DNA of 64,000 nt, taken from assembly GCF_905220415.1 (NCBI RefSeq), contig NC_059555.1, positions 1,426,001 to 1,490,000 on the forward strand, read 5' to 3'. Source of the DNA: Colias croceus (lineage: Eukaryota; Arthropoda; Insecta; Lepidoptera; Pieridae). The notes beneath the pieces are model-generated. The model saw nothing but the letters and a program-made list of their open reading frames with translations. It was not told the DNA's origin and ran no database searches. The translations under genes were made by a program, and so were the position numbers. This document shows, piece after piece, positions 24,478-37,850 of this stretch (the stretch's first letter is position 1; the number at the start of each line of letters is the position of its first letter).

Positions 24478-24493
24478 TGATCGATATCGATAG
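24478..24493. promoter_or_regulatory. Overlapping ATCGAT/TATCGATA sites
   Basis: Two overlapping ATCGAT words (tgatcgatatcgatag), the second forming a full TATCGATA DRE at 24485-24492, lie about 4 kb downstream of the cut exon. They are candidate Cut, DREF or BEAF-type binding sites. Confidence 0.3.
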
Positions 24494-24754
24494 TATCAAA
24501 CATTTCCCCGCTGGCGGAATGCTATCGACAGTTCCCACAGCCTTGGTGCAGGAATGTGTCCCGGGTTCGCAAAAACCTTTCCCATGCCATCGACCTGACG
24601 ATAGACTAGATTTCATTCCTGCTATTTGAATTGCTTTTTTGTGACCCAATTATTTGGTGAAAAACTTAATTCCTTAATTTTAAAACAATGGATGATAAGT
24701 AATTATCGTATATAATTAAAAATGTACTTATGTAGTTGTATTTATAGGGAGGAA

Positions 24755-24838
24755 CGCTGGCTCTTGAGACACAGAGTTACTCTAGTTCAAGAGTCAGCGC
24801 ACATATTTTTGTAAAGTTAATGTTTTTGGCAAAATAAA
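24755..24838 (+). other. Stem-loop followed by AATAAA, possible retroelement 3' end
   Basis: CGCTGGCTCTTGA (24755-24767) pairs with TCAAGAGTCAGCG (24787-24799) with one wobble, over a 19-base loop. AATAAA follows at 24833, then TTTATT-rich sequence. Stem-loop plus poly(A) signal plus A/T tail suggests the 3' end of a LINE or of a transcript; no coding sequence precedes it. Confidence 0.4.
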
Positions 24839-25440
24839 GATTTATTTATTATTTTATTTATTATTATAATTGTTTATTAAATTAGTGTAAAAAGTACTAT
24901 AGATTACCAACAGTATGTAAAGCGTCATAATATTATGTCATATGGCTAAAATTATAAATTATTGTTAACAAGGTGTTCCTTGTATTATTAAATTATTTAT
25001 ATTATGATAAAAGTTTAATAGTATTAACAGACAGCGATAGTTAATTTAAATTAAAACTAGACAATTCAATATTACCTAATCAAATAGATGAGTTAATTAA
25101 TTTCTAGTCTATACTTTAAAATTTAAATGCCCGTGAGGAGGAATAAAAAACATAATTACCCTATTATCGTATAAAGGTACCGACACATAAACATCGCCGT
25201 TTCGCTGCAAACGAAAAAATAATCTTAACCTGTATTTAAAAATCGATTGTAACCAAAAAATTGTCACTGACAAATGATGCGGTTGAAATTACGAATTCAA
25301 ATCTTCGAATTTCGAACAAAAACCACCATTAACCGTCGGTTGTTACCTTTTTTCGGCTGTCAATGATTTTCGGGACTAATCGTGTTTTTTGTCGATCGTT
25401 CGGGCTAATCGATGCATTGGCCTCACTAATTCGATTTGCG

Positions 25441-25490
25441 CCCCTCCCCTTACTCTATAAGTGGGCGGGCCATATCGATTCTTCATCCGA
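25441..25490 (+). promoter_or_regulatory. Candidate TATA/Inr intronic promoter
   Basis: A C-rich tract (cccctcccct) is followed by TATAAG at 25456-25461, a GC box (GTGGGCGGGC) and an initiator-like TTCATCC. With A+1 at 25485 the TATA box begins at -29, near the usual spacing. A 46-codon ORF follows. All parts are visible, but co-occurrence by chance cannot be excluded in this amount of sequence. Confidence 0.3.
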
Positions 25491-25526
25491 AACATCATAA
25501 CTAGGAATAGCTATCTTCAAGAAATA

Positions 25527-25667
25527 ATGAATTTCCCACAAGACTTAAAGCACGCTTCACTACGAAAGCGGTTCGAGAGGTCTCGCAATTTTGAATCATT
25601 ATTTTTGACCGGAACTGTCGTGAAAGTCGACCACAGATATTATATATTGTGTAAAACTACAATTTAA
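25527..25667 (+). CDS. Small ORF of 46 codons downstream of a candidate promoter, unrecognised
   Basis: The frame starts at an ATG with A at -3 and ends in TAA at 25665-25667. The product would be about 46 residues, basic in the middle (LRKRFERSR), with no signal peptide and no family I recognise. Its only support is position: it lies 42 bases after the Inr of a TATA-type core promoter. It may be a micropeptide gene, the body of an enhancer-like transcript, or chance. Conservation of the frame in related moths would be the test. Confidence 0.15.
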   Translation: MNFPQDLKHASLRKRFERSRNFESLFLTGTVVKVDHRYYILCKTTI

Positions 25668-26519
25668 GGCATAAAAAATCTTCAAAACTATGTAATACTT
25701 GCATGTAAACTATTACAAAACTGCTGGTCCTTCGAGACAGATCTAGCTAAAAGCGGTCTATTTATTCAGTATAAAATCGATGCCTCGGATAATCGCGTCA
25801 AGTCGATGTCTCGATAATTTAATAAGTAAAAAAAAATAAAGAATCGATTGTGCTTGATGACGGACCGCTCTGGCCAGTTGAATCATCACGTTGATGGTTT
25901 TTTAATGATATTTTTCTCAATCGACTCGATCATTGATGTTATTAGATAGCCTTAAGACACGAATGTTCAATTACAATCAAATTTGAACCTTATTCCTGTA
26001 AGCTATGATCTATTTTGGATCGATAAGGGAATAGATTCTTCACTAATATGTATTATTTGAATGTCTTAGATTAGTAGGAGTTTTTATGAATGAAAAGTAT
26101 GATGATGTCTGCGTATGACTGCGTACGACGTATAAAGCGTGGATCAGCGTGGAACGGAATTAAAGTGATTTAGTTCGTCTGTCTGTTTCTCTTGATCTCT
26201 CGAATGCATAATATACAGTTGATATAGGCTTTATTTATAGCAATTTTACAATTTCATACAATTATTTACCATTGTTTACGTGTAATTAGCGCAGAATGCA
26301 ACATTATTATCTCAATTAAGATTAAGTTTATGAACATCGACTATCTTAATTGATGATAAACAAAATGGACAATAACACATAAAAATGTTTTTAAAGCAAT
26401 ATCAATAATTATTAACACGAAGAAATTGTTGAACGTTAAAAAAAATTCGTAAAGAAAGCAATAGTGCTGGCGGCATATCACGCTATGCCGATATCGAGTA
26501 ATGGAAGATAATTACCTCG

Positions 26520-26527
26520 TATCGATA
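26520..26527. promoter_or_regulatory. DRE motif TATCGATA
   Basis: Exact DRE palindrome in repeat-free intronic DNA, a short distance after a CG-containing stretch (ggcggcatatcacg at about 26469-26482). Confidence 0.25.
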
Positions 26528-27407
26528 TAATTTTATCACAAAAACTTATAAATTTTAAATTGACAGCGACCTTTTGGTTACAGTTATTTGCGAAATAGGT
26601 TAAATATTGCGTGTTCTTATTATTAATAATTCATATGGATAATGCTTATCGATGCTTCGTTTTGTTTTGATGGATTTTAATTAAGAAATACAATGGATGA
26701 TTATTTTATATCTAATTGCGTTTTCAATAATACCTATTAGTTTTTGTATCTGTATTCTGTTTATATTATAAACTCGTAGTTAAATGTAGATATGATTCAT
26801 ATTCTTTGATTCTTTATAAACAACTTCATTTTATAAACTTAACGGCAAATAAGTCATTTTTAATTTGACAGCTTAAACAAAACATACGTACTTCTACTGA
26901 AAAAAAAAAAGAAACAATAGTTCAAATATTCAAATAAATCACTGTCATAGATAACTTTTTTCAATATTAATCTTAAGATATTTGACAAGTGAATATTTTC
27001 TTTTAGAAACAAAGAATGTGTCGCGAATCGTCAATAAAAATAACTAATGGTTATTTAATATTTCTTAAGTTTTAGTGGACTTTGGACTAAGAAAAATCCT
27101 ATTAACATGGTCATTTATTTGCATTTTAAAATTCATCATAAATGTGAAATGCATCTGCTTCAAGAGACGCGGGTCTACACTTTAAAAGGGCAGGATTCGT
27201 TTTATCATTTCTGATAGGATTTTTTCTTATGACCCAACCAGATTCCAATTCCAATATTAGTTTACATTGAAGCCAAAATTAACTTTTAAAAATAAAAGCA
27301 TCTATAGGTACACACAAATCAATTATTTAGCACCTTTTAAAGCAACACAAAATTAACGAGCCGAAAACCGAAATAAAATAGTGATGTCCGAGTGTCGATT
27401 AATTGCG

Positions 27408-27415
27408 TATCGATA
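27408..27415. promoter_or_regulatory. DRE motif TATCGATA
   Basis: Exact DRE palindrome in a locally CpG-richer unique stretch (about 27360-27560) that also holds a tandem GCGACATTA / GCGACATTAA at about 27450-27474. The combination suggests a compact regulatory element. Confidence 0.3.
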
Positions 27416-29561
27416 GAAACGCAGCGAGCGAATTCCGATCCGAAGATTTACTGCGACATTACGCGACATTAAGTGATGTAGCTAACTGAAAGGTTAATTG
27501 GGTCCGTCTAAAATAAAATACGTCGTAAATATATCGAGTCCGCTTGATTTAGGCGTTCTAGTGTATTGGCGAAAATCTAATCGGTGCGATGGGATTACTG
27601 TCTTAAAATATATGTAAAATTTGTTTATTGCTAACTGTATCTAACACGTGGGTTTTCTTGCCTTTTGTACAGATTTTTATGTTTTTTAATAAATAATTAG
27701 TGGCTTTACTTGCCTTTTATACTGATAAATCAAACCTATTCTATTTTTCAGAAATACGTCAATCTTAACAGATTGTTTTGCGAATAACATCAAAGAAATC
27801 AAAACAAAAAACACCTTCGCATACATAGTAGGTATTAGTGTGCGTTAAGATCACTGAGGTACGTCTTAAAGTAAATTTGACAGTACATACATACCTAAAT
27901 AAAATTACATATAATGATATTACAAAATAAAGAATACCCTTGTGTCTTAAAAATCTTATAAGTACGAAAAATATATATCTACTCTTTATACTTAAGTTTA
28001 TTGAAGACTAAAGGACCTTCTATTCAAAAATATCTTCACCGTAACAAATACAAATATCTTTCAAATAAAACAACTTTTGCGAACCAGCCAAGAGTTAATA
28101 AATACAATCAAATCTTTATATTCTTCAAGTATTGTAGTGCACGAACGGGGTGAGAGCGATTTCTGTCATTGTAACTGAGATACAAACATACAAATACACC
28201 TGAAATAGTAGAATTACGCGAAAATAGACCGTATTTCAATAGACATAAGTACATATTGTTTGTGAATTTAATGTAATTAGTGTTGCAAGTAAATACTGCA
28301 ACAGTATCTTTGACAGATATCTATCGGGCTGCGCAAATACTGAGTACCGTTCGCAATTCATGCATTCTGCTTTGGAACTTAACTGTCTACACTTTAAGGT
28401 ATAAATTAGATTGAAATCCTGTATTTGTTAAATATAAATAAATTCGAGTTTAGTTAAGACTATAGGATTTTCGATTTCAGCTCCCAAACGTAATTAATTA
28501 CGAAATAGTTTATATAGTGACGAACTGACTATTCCTCTGAATAAAATCTACAAAATAAAGAACGAAAAGAGTTCATAAAAATAGTAATTGGCAGTAATAG
28601 GGCCATTAACACCGAATAACGCGCAACCGGCTTATACGGATTAATTTATTTTAGTTACAAACTCAGCATCTTCAATAAATTCCACGGGCGGAGCAAAAAA
28701 ATTGATTACAAGCGGAAAACAATCTTCAAGACGAGAGTAATAAAAAACGTATTAAACGACTAGTTTACGTTTTTGCAGACGTTACCGAGAGGTATAAGAG
28801 ACGTTCATTGTTCGCGGACGATACGCATCGTATTTGAGATTGCTCGCACGCTTCCCGCCGCGAGTGGCCTGAGAAGCGACGACTTCATAAACCGCGACCC
28901 AAGAGCAAACAATGCGACGTGTTCCTACGTCTTTCGCAACTACAACACGCCCAATCCCGGCCTAACGTATGCAACGTTACATCACTATTATGTTCGAATT
29001 TTAAATCTCGGATATTCGGTATTCCACATTCGAAATTAAAACTACACAGCGCTCGCGATATATTTCAATTTAATCTTAATGGCTGGAAGACAAAATAGCC
29101 GATTATTAATGACTACAATGCCGATAGAAACAACGGATTTCACAATCCGCCATTCTTCACTTTTGACGCGAGCGAGCAGCCGTTCGATCGAAAACATTTC
29201 AAATTTAGAACGCATATTCGAACTCTTTCAAAAGACGTTCTAGAATCGAAAACAGCGATTAGTTTTAAGTGTCGTTCGAACTTTTAAAAATATGTCGCTC
29301 GTTCGGATTTTAAATTTAAATATAAACCGGGAGAATGCGTTCTATTTCGCCTCCACTTTACGATGTTTGTCATTTAATGATTTTCGTTACGAAACTTTTA
29401 GTGTTATTATGAATTTATTGGGTTGTTCAATATCCAAGCGAGTCGGGATCGCCTGCGGAATGCGTCGTTTGAAATAATTCAAACTACATTCTCGGGACAG
29501 ATGAAAAATATCGAAATTCATCAAGTAACAGATACGTGCGTGTAGATCAAAAGAGTGATAA

Positions 29562-29569
29562 CGTGGGAA
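29562..29569. promoter_or_regulatory. Su(H)-type site CGTGGGAA
   Basis: Exact high-affinity Su(H)/CSL word. In Drosophila, Notch through Su(H) activates cut at the wing margin, so a CSL site in the cut intron is a sensible candidate. An 8-bp word alone is weak evidence. Confidence 0.25.
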
Positions 29570-32264
29570 GGAGCGTATAACGAGCGGTTGTAATATTTTG
29601 GCTGCAATTATTTCGTTTAATCGTCGGATTCTCGGCGGAAGCTTTATCCTCCAGATTCCTTGAAGGCGGCCTGACGTTTTAATTCCTTTCTCGATTTGAC
29701 GTTGGATTTGTATCGGTGACGGTCAGAGCTGTCATGGCGGACTGCCGTGCTCCACCGTTTGATACGGATTCCTCAAATTATTTACTTAATAGAACGTTTA
29801 ATTGGTTGCAATTATATATCGATTGAAGATAAGATAGGTATGTTTGCGAATGCAGAAAAATAAAGTTTTATTTATGTGCATAGCTAAAATAGTTTTGTTT
29901 GTTTACGTGAAGATCTTTTGAACCCACTGCTCCACTGACTCTCACCGAGTTGGCACGCACTGCACATTAACGCACCTACAAATCTAATTCTTTTAGAGAC
30001 GCATCTTATTTTGCTAATCTTGATATTTATTAACAAAACATGATATCTACTTAATACGAAATGTCTTCATTTTCTGTGAAAAAATATGTGAGTAAAATCT
30101 ACGACTGCAATATCCATTTGTTCGAAGAGCTTTAAATTGTAGGAAACAAGATGCACTGCATATCTGAAATTATTTTATTAGAAATGTACAGCAAATATTT
30201 AAATGACAGGCAGTTCTAAAAAATAACTCTTATAAATTTACATTAAAATAAATGAGCATCGATTCCCGCCAATGTAGTTCGATTTTCGAAACGTAGTTTC
30301 AAAATAGCGCGACAGCTGAAAGACGACATCTTACCGTTTTTTTATTACCTTCGTGTTTAATGTTTATGACCGCTTTTATTTATTCTGTGATCGGATCCTT
30401 TTCCTTATATTTAGAAAGTTTACAACCCATCTTAGTGAATTCCGCATATTTTATAGCCAGTTAAGCCCAAACCGACTAACTTCATTAAGCTCATGAGCCA
30501 TTTGATTCGTCTATTCAATCGATCGATAAATAAGCGATATCCTTTTCAAACGAGGTCACTTATTAAACGAATCTATAATCGTAATTCGAGCCTACTATAT
30601 TCGAATTAACGATCGGGTTGCCGTTCCTTTTTCAAATTAAATAAAATAAAAAAAAGTAAAACTATTTGAATTAAGAACGGAAATCAACCGTCGCGCGCGA
30701 TTGTGCCAAGTGTGAAAGGATCGATTCAAAATGGGGGTAGTTTTGTTAATCCCTCCTGCTATCGACGTTTTTTATTGTATTGTTTTAGTGATATAATAGA
30801 GGCTGTATTTGCATGATTATTTATTCAAATTCAGAGACTTTTTTTAATAACCTATCGTATTAGATTAGGTATCTATTAATAATTCTATGATTTGATTCAT
30901 GGTATCACTCGATTCCATTTTAAACCGATTCGATATTTTAAACCTATAGGAAAATTGATTATAGATACAATAAATGAAACCAAGTTTGGTTCATCCAATA
31001 ATAAACAAATATTGGAATGATTTTATTACAATGAATATAAAACCCCATTAAAAGTCATTATAAAGTAGGTAGTGAATTACCTACACATTTTATCACAAAA
31101 TGGAGATTATTACGAATATAGGTACGTCTAATCGTCTCCATTTTCGTGGTCTGAATTAAATATATAATTATCAGATAGAAATCGATAAAATATAATTTTA
31201 TTGTCTTTGAACACGTAATGAAGTCAAATTAGACGCTTTGGACCTCAAGTGGGCCATAAAACAACCATAAAGCTCAGTTTAATGTAAACTATTTTATTAC
31301 TTTTTTATTGTTATTTATCGATTTTCTCCCATTTCTAGTTTTGGAAATGAAATGAGAATTGGAAATATAATTAATGACGCTACTTATAATAAAGTAGATT
31401 AACTATTTTAAAAACCAATTTGTAATAAGTTTTTCAAACGCACCATTTAAAAATTTAATATCTAAATGCAAATGATTTTAATTACCTTAATATTGGATCG
31501 CCTCTTCGTAAATAGATAATATTATTATATAGGTAGTTGGTAATTTCAATACTACCTATATATTTTAAGTTGGTAAAAACACTGTATCATTTTCGATTAG
31601 AATTGTACGTCCCTTAATCCAATTCAATGGCCGTAAAGTAAATTGAAGCTCGTTTTAATTTTACGGCGAAACCCGCATTATAAGATATGTATTGAACTCG
31701 TTTGTCTAAGTGAATGAAATTGTATAAATTAAGTTTTTATCGTTTCAGGTAATTAATAATTTTCGAGGGAAAGTAACCAGTAAGTCACTATAAGTAATAA
31801 TGTTGAAAAAACAAAGATAAATTCAAAAATAGAATCGATTTTAAAAACATTCTAAAAGTTCAAAAGTTCGTGGCCAGTAAAACCGATTCGAAATTCGAAC
31901 GAAGAACGAAATAGAACCAGAGACAATTTTTTTAACTTTATCGTTCCCTGAATTTTGAATTTAGAACAAAACGAGATCGAACAAATGCCCCCAACTTTGG
32001 CGTGCTTCCCGCGTGAAAATTAATTATTAATTTGTTTCCATTGCGACTCTCTCGGGGTGGCATATGTCTGTCTTTTTTATTTTTCAATTTATTTTTAACG
32101 CTTCAATAATGATAAAAGGTAATTTGTATCAATTGTTTCAGTTTTATTAGCGCGATTTTCTATTGTCCATGGTGTGCCTTTCGCGTTTGAAATTTAATTG
32201 ATATCCGTTACTCCTTTGGCTTTTTTGTTTTCTTTCTTTATTTCGAAATGTCCTTATGACAGCT

Positions 32265-32384
32265 ATCTATACATATAATAAATCTGTAGAAGGGTCAATT
32301 CTGTACATTGAAAATATTGAAAAAATAAATAGCAGGGGGTGTTACTGGATCGATACCAAACCCAAATATGTGATTAAAAAAATT

Positions 32385-32425
<41 letters not shown>

Positions 32426-32760
32426 ATGTGAAGACATCACGTGAAAACTAACGGTTCGATTTCGATGAAACTTGGTATAATTATACCTTATTATCCTGGG
32501 CGTAAAATAGGATACTTTTTATCCTGGAAAAATACGTAGAAAAAAATTAATCTTAATTTTTCAGTTTTATCCATAGACGTTGTTCTGTAGAACCGCCAAC
32601 ACACGTTGCGTATTATTATAGGCACAATTATAGGCCTAGCCGTATTTGGGTCCAATAGATATTTATAAGATGTCATTGTCAGAGTAACTCAAAATGGAGA
32701 AATAAACCATCCACGCGGAGACCGACATCCGCGCGGACGGAGTCGCGGGCGGAAGCTAGT
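32265..32760 (+). repeat. Dispersed repeat family D, copy 3, with insertion
   Basis: Matches the other copies but is interrupted just before the GC-rich end by about 166 extra bases (about 32563-32728). Longest GTCT run of the four. The open frames across it are by-products. Confidence 0.7.
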
Positions 32761-32764
32761 ATAT

Positions 32765-35700
32765 GAATATGTGAGGTTTTGAGAAATATTATTAACATGT
32801 CGTAAAACGTGTATTCTGTCAATTTAACTCCGTCGGGGTTTTACAAAGATCAAAGGAACGAGATAATACTAGTGGCGGAGGGAAACCGATTTTTGTCTCG
32901 CCCTCTTCACGAGTGTCATAGATACCTACATGTAAAAAATATAGAGTTATTTATGAAGTTGCGCTTTTTGAACCCTTCTTGACGTTTGTAAATTTTATGA
33001 CATCTAGCTCAAGGAAAAAAATAATGATTCCAATTTGTAATATTATTATGAAAAAAAAAATAAGACTATGTTTCTAACTACGAATAAAAATATTCCCATC
33101 TCCATGTTTATTGATAGGTTTCTAATAAGGTCTATACTCTATACATTTATCAATTATCAGTATCAGTCAGTCATTGGTAAATAATTTATTAAGTAAGCTA
33201 TAGATATTATACACTGATTTAATACTTTTTAGTTGATACGCATCGTACCTACCTAGTATAGCTCTTCCATACCTACATTTCATATAAACACTACACCTTC
33301 CACTATTGTTCACAACAAAAATCACAGAACTTCGCAAATCCCAAAAACGATAGAGAAAATCGGAAGTAAAAAGTTGTACAAAATGAAAGTTCACCGCAAT
33401 TCTTTGCTTGTTTACAAGCCGGTAACTCCCCCTGACAAAGGTGAAGTGCTTAATATATTTTTTTCGCAAACGGATCACGTTCGATCTTAAGTGAGCCATC
33501 TTGTTTCCCCCGCGATTTGGCGCAATTTTTGCCGCGCTTCATTGATTCTTGTCTATGCGTTGTTTCGAATTTTGAATGCTTTCCGATTGTTTTGAATTTT
33601 CGTGTGTTAATTTGTTCGAATTTGGAATGTCAAATTTGAGATTATAAATAATTTCGTGTAGTTTACTGGTAATGCTTGGTTTATAGATGTACCATATTAT
33701 TAACATGCTGAGTTCCTTGTTTAATTGATAGCTTGCAAAATTTGTCAAATACTTTCCCTTTTGTACTACCTATTTCCTCCGATAAGTCATTCCTTACCTC
33801 AAAAGCTTACACAAAAATATCAATTCCGACCTACCACAACACAAACATGTTATCATTTTTATCTGAAAGCAATCACGCATCTATCCCGTGCGGTCAATTG
33901 GCCATTATCAGATAATGCTGATCAATCCATTGTGATTGCACGATCGTTAGCCAATTGAAATCGATTTAACTGTGTTCCACTTTTGTTGTTGTTATTGAAA
34001 TATTTTGAGATCGAAAATTTAGAAAAAAAAAACGATATTTACAGTCAGTTATATGTAGATACTAACTACCTACACCTGTTTATGTTACGTACTCCTTAGC
34101 CACGTTTAAATCAATCTTCGTGCACTTATCAATGGTCGACAATGAAATAATTTTATGAGTTAATAAAGCGTATTTTTTTAATTATTTATTCATGGTTAAA
34201 GGGTTCCTGAGGCTACCTACTTTATTATATTGAAGTTAAACTTCCAACAATGGAATAATGAAAGACAATTTAATTGTAATCTCATAAACGTTTTCTGATT
34301 GATTATGCATTACAATGCGTCATTCAATATAAATACCGAACAAATACTTGCATTGCCACGTTAAGCGACCTTTAAAACAATTACTTTAAAAATAATTCTA
34401 TTAATACTTTTAATGATGGAAACTTCGTTAAATAAACACCAACATACACGGTAATTTTCATTAAAAAATTAAGTGTATCAAACAATAACCGATCAGTAGT
34501 AAATCAATCAACGGTGGCATTGAGTGGCCATTAAAAGTTATTCCGTTAAAAAACTTCGATAAAGGATCGAATTTGCGCGTCGGCATTCGGCGGCGAGTTG
34601 AAAGCGACAATTTTGACAATTAAAACGCTGCGCATAGCATTGTCCTCTCAGGGCGTGTCCTTGGCAGGAATTTGACGTAACCGGTTTGATTTGCGAATGT
34701 TGAAAAGTTTAATAACATTTACACGCGGACTGGCCACTCAGAAATGGCATTTAAAAATAATTTAAAAAATAATTTCGGAAAATGGAATCGGACTGCGCGC
34801 GTTTTGAAAATGGAATCTGCTGGAATTCGAAATTTAAATCACTAATTCCTCATAATTTTGTGATGAGTGACTTCTGTTCAGTATTGTCGTTTCTTTTCTC
34901 AACGATAAAGCAGTTAAAACCCATCAACAGACGATCGGAATGGAGATTAAATGGAACGGGATTACCAATAAATATTATATTTATAATAAAATCGATTCCA
35001 TAAAAGCCATTTCATTTAATGGTTGTTTTCGTCAATCGTTTAAAAATGTCTTGTCCATAGTTCAGTTTTAAGAGATCGTAAAATTAGAACTATCGGCCGT
35101 AATATTGTATTTTAATGTTAAAATAGGGCTACCACATGGCAATTACACACGTGTTAAAGTATTTTATAAATAGCATTGATAACAGAGTACAAATTCAATA
35201 AGGTGTAACAGGTTTCAGGTGGTGTAAATTTATGGACAATTGTTGTACACAATTGTTTTAAGATCGATTTTATTAAGTTAAAGGGGAATTCCTCCGTCAT
35301 TCGACATTTACAAATTCCATTTAGTTATCCAAGAATAGATAGATATATTGCTATTGTTCGTTTTATACTTGCAACTAAACTACAAATCCTTAATATTAAC
35401 CATATTAATGCATAACAAAGGTTCCCAATGAATCCTAAGTGTTCTCATATTGGTTATCTCCCGTGTGACAACCCTGATTTCACCAGCCAAGGTGGCAAGT
35501 GGCAGCGGTGACCGTAAGTCACTGTTTTATGGTCTATAAAATTTTAGGACCTATCTGTGACGTCACGAAACACATAGATCGGATTGATGTGGGTTTACGA
35601 CACAAAAAAAGCTAGTCATTAGTAAGGCTTTCGAAATGAAAACATAAAATTTTATACTATAAATTATCGATTATATTTCATATACGATGAGATTATTTTA

Positions 35701-37525
35701 ATGATAATCTAGAATCTTATTAGATGTTGAATATTTAATTCGTTTTTAAATGCAAAAGTGAGGAAGTTAAACTAAAGTTTAACAAACGATTAGGTATTAC
35801 TAAACTAAGTTTTATATAACCAAACGCTAATAGTTTCACACAGATCTCTGAACTAATTACGTATTCAGGAAAGCTATACATTAGTATACAAAGTGTATCT
35901 CGACCCTGACCTCGGGCTCAAGGAAGCCCTAGCGTTCATTTCGATCTATTACGATTTACGATGTATGACAATTGACAATGCTAAAAACTTCGTATGCTAA
36001 GCAAATATAACAAAAAATCATAAAAAATATTAGGTGAAGTGTATAAAAGACTATTTTAATAATTGAGAAAAAAATTATAAACATATAATTTAATAAAACC
36101 GCGTATTTTTCAAAGAAATTGATGTCAAGACCAATCCAGACGAAAATTAGCTCCATCATCCAACAGTTACAATAATATGACACTTGTTACACTAATAAGA
36201 TGGTACATAATCGCGTGTCGGATTAGAAATTGTAGAATTTTTCCCGAGCCGTCTCCGATCTCGCACGGCGGAGTTTTTATTCGAATGCCGATTATTCTAC
36301 GTGAGGTTCCCACACTGAGGGTCAGAATAGGTCCGCTACGGAATAAGACATTCCTTTTTTGTATTCGCGAACTGTCTAATTCTCCTTTCTAATTCCAAAT
36401 TTGAAAATTCGAATCGAATTACAAATGCCTGGATTGGAGTTCCATCACTAATTATTCTAAATTTGAAAATTGCAACGTTCGAATTACAAATGTTTGAACA
36501 GGAGTTGATCCAGTCGATGTTTTGAATTCCGAATTCACCGATGACAGAACAGAACAGAATAAAACCCAAATAGAATAATGGCAAGGCATTATCATAACAA
36601 AGTGTCGTATCGGAGTGTTTGCGGTGAATTGACAATCTGACAAATTTACAACCGATCGCAAGTGGCCCTTTCGCATGCAAATCGAGGGGTTTCTTCGGAT
36701 TTTTTCGCGCCGGATATTTCCGCCTATTTTCCCGCTCAACGCACTTCCGGTGGGGACGTTCGGAAACGGTTTTATATTCTTATTGAGCTATTGTTCAACT
36801 GACATTGTATCAGATATTTACGTCAGTATTGGGGTTAGAATGTTCTTACGAGACATTGCGTTTCATGCCTTTGCTTCCAAGATTATGAAGTACCTTCAAA
36901 ATTGTATGAAAAAATTTGTTTTTTATAGACAAATATTCCGTATAAAAATAAGGAGTAACAGTAGCTATACACTTTTGTGTGTATATTAGCATAAATGGAA
37001 ACCTTCATAGTGTCTACAAGAACTAGGGATCTGTTTTAATACCCCTATAACCTTTTCGCACCATACAAAAGTTAAATCAAAATGGCGATAGTTATAATTC
37101 GGAATCAAAATATTCAAACCCCTAAGGTCAGAGGGAAGTCAAGTCGATACTGAAGTATAATTATTGAGCTGCGGTTGACCGGAGTATTTTATTGTTGAGG
37201 GTGACCCCATGTTCGGGAAATTAGGGATCATTTGAATTGGGTATATCTTTTTTATTTATAAAGATATGTGGCTTCCGCAAATTATTTTCATTTGAGCGAA
37301 ATTTTAAGACATTTTGGTTTGTGATATTTTTTTTTATATTTATTTACTGTCGAAGTTATACCTATAAAAAATGCGTCATACTTTAATTAAATTATACACT
37401 TTACCTAATTTTCCATTGATATCAAATCTAAAAAAATCACAACGCAAATCCGTTTTTACACAACACAATCAAACTGTACAAACATCGAATATCTCAATAG
37501 TATTAAATATCGCACTAATGGCAAC
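32765..37525. other. Repeat-poor intronic DNA
   Basis: Unique, with TTCGAA/TTTGAAT clusters at 33560-33640, 34555-34835 and 36270-36540, and CpG-richer patches at 36235-36345 and 36650-36770. No gene recognised. Confidence 0.5.
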
Positions 37526-37527
37526 AG

Positions 37528-37587
37528 GTGACGGGAATCAAACCCACTGACAGTTACGTGCTGCATCTGCTGAGCTATCGGGAATCT
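37528..37587 (-). repeat. tRNA-like relic, minus strand
   Basis: Minus strand reads gatagctcagcagatgcagc (good A box) and gtgggtttgattcccgtcac (B box). It lies 44 bases left of SINE copy 2 in the opposite orientation. One of the better tRNA-like relics, but without a closed cloverleaf. Confidence 0.45.
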
Positions 37588-37630
37588 ATTTTCAGTTTAT
37601 TTTCTCTCGTCATTTAGTTATATGCTAGTA

Positions 37631-37850
37631 TTGACCGCCTCCTTGGTAACAGGTAAAGTGGTTGACTCGTGAGCGTAGCACCGAGGGGTCCATGGGTTCG
37701 ATTCCCGGTGGAGACGAAGAAAAAAAAATGTCTCGGTCTAGCAGGACACAGAAGGTTGATCACCTTACTTGTCCCTAAAGAAAATCGATCAGTGAAACAG
37801 ATGTATAATGCATCTGCCCCTTACCCCACTTGGGGACATGGGACTTCACT
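37631..37850 (+). mobile_element. tRNA-headed SINE, copy 2 (fuller)
   Basis: Same family as 2328-2501, with an intact B box (GGTTCGATTCC), cggtggagacgaag, ctcggtctagcaggacac and ccttaccccacttggggac. It keeps the internal segment (ctaaagaaaatcgatcagtg...) missing from copy 1. The open frame across it is a by-product. Confidence 0.7.

Larger units (their letters stand above)
25670..32260. other. Repeat-poor intronic DNA
   Basis: About 6.6 kb with hardly any recognisable transposon remains. A GC-richer unique stretch at 28775-28980 follows a gtttttgcag acceptor-like sequence but shows no recognisable protein. TTCGAA clusters at 28990-29290, 30295-30605 and 31870-31960. Confidence 0.5.

Noticed and set aside
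28773..29039. 88-codon frame after an acceptor-like gtttttgcag
   Set aside because: No recognisable protein, no donor at its end, no ATG start; kept only as a GC-richer unique stretch.
32384..32424. Regular GTCT units that could suggest a CRISPR-like or satellite array
   Set aside because: It is a simple tetranucleotide run inside dispersed repeat families C and D, with no spacers.
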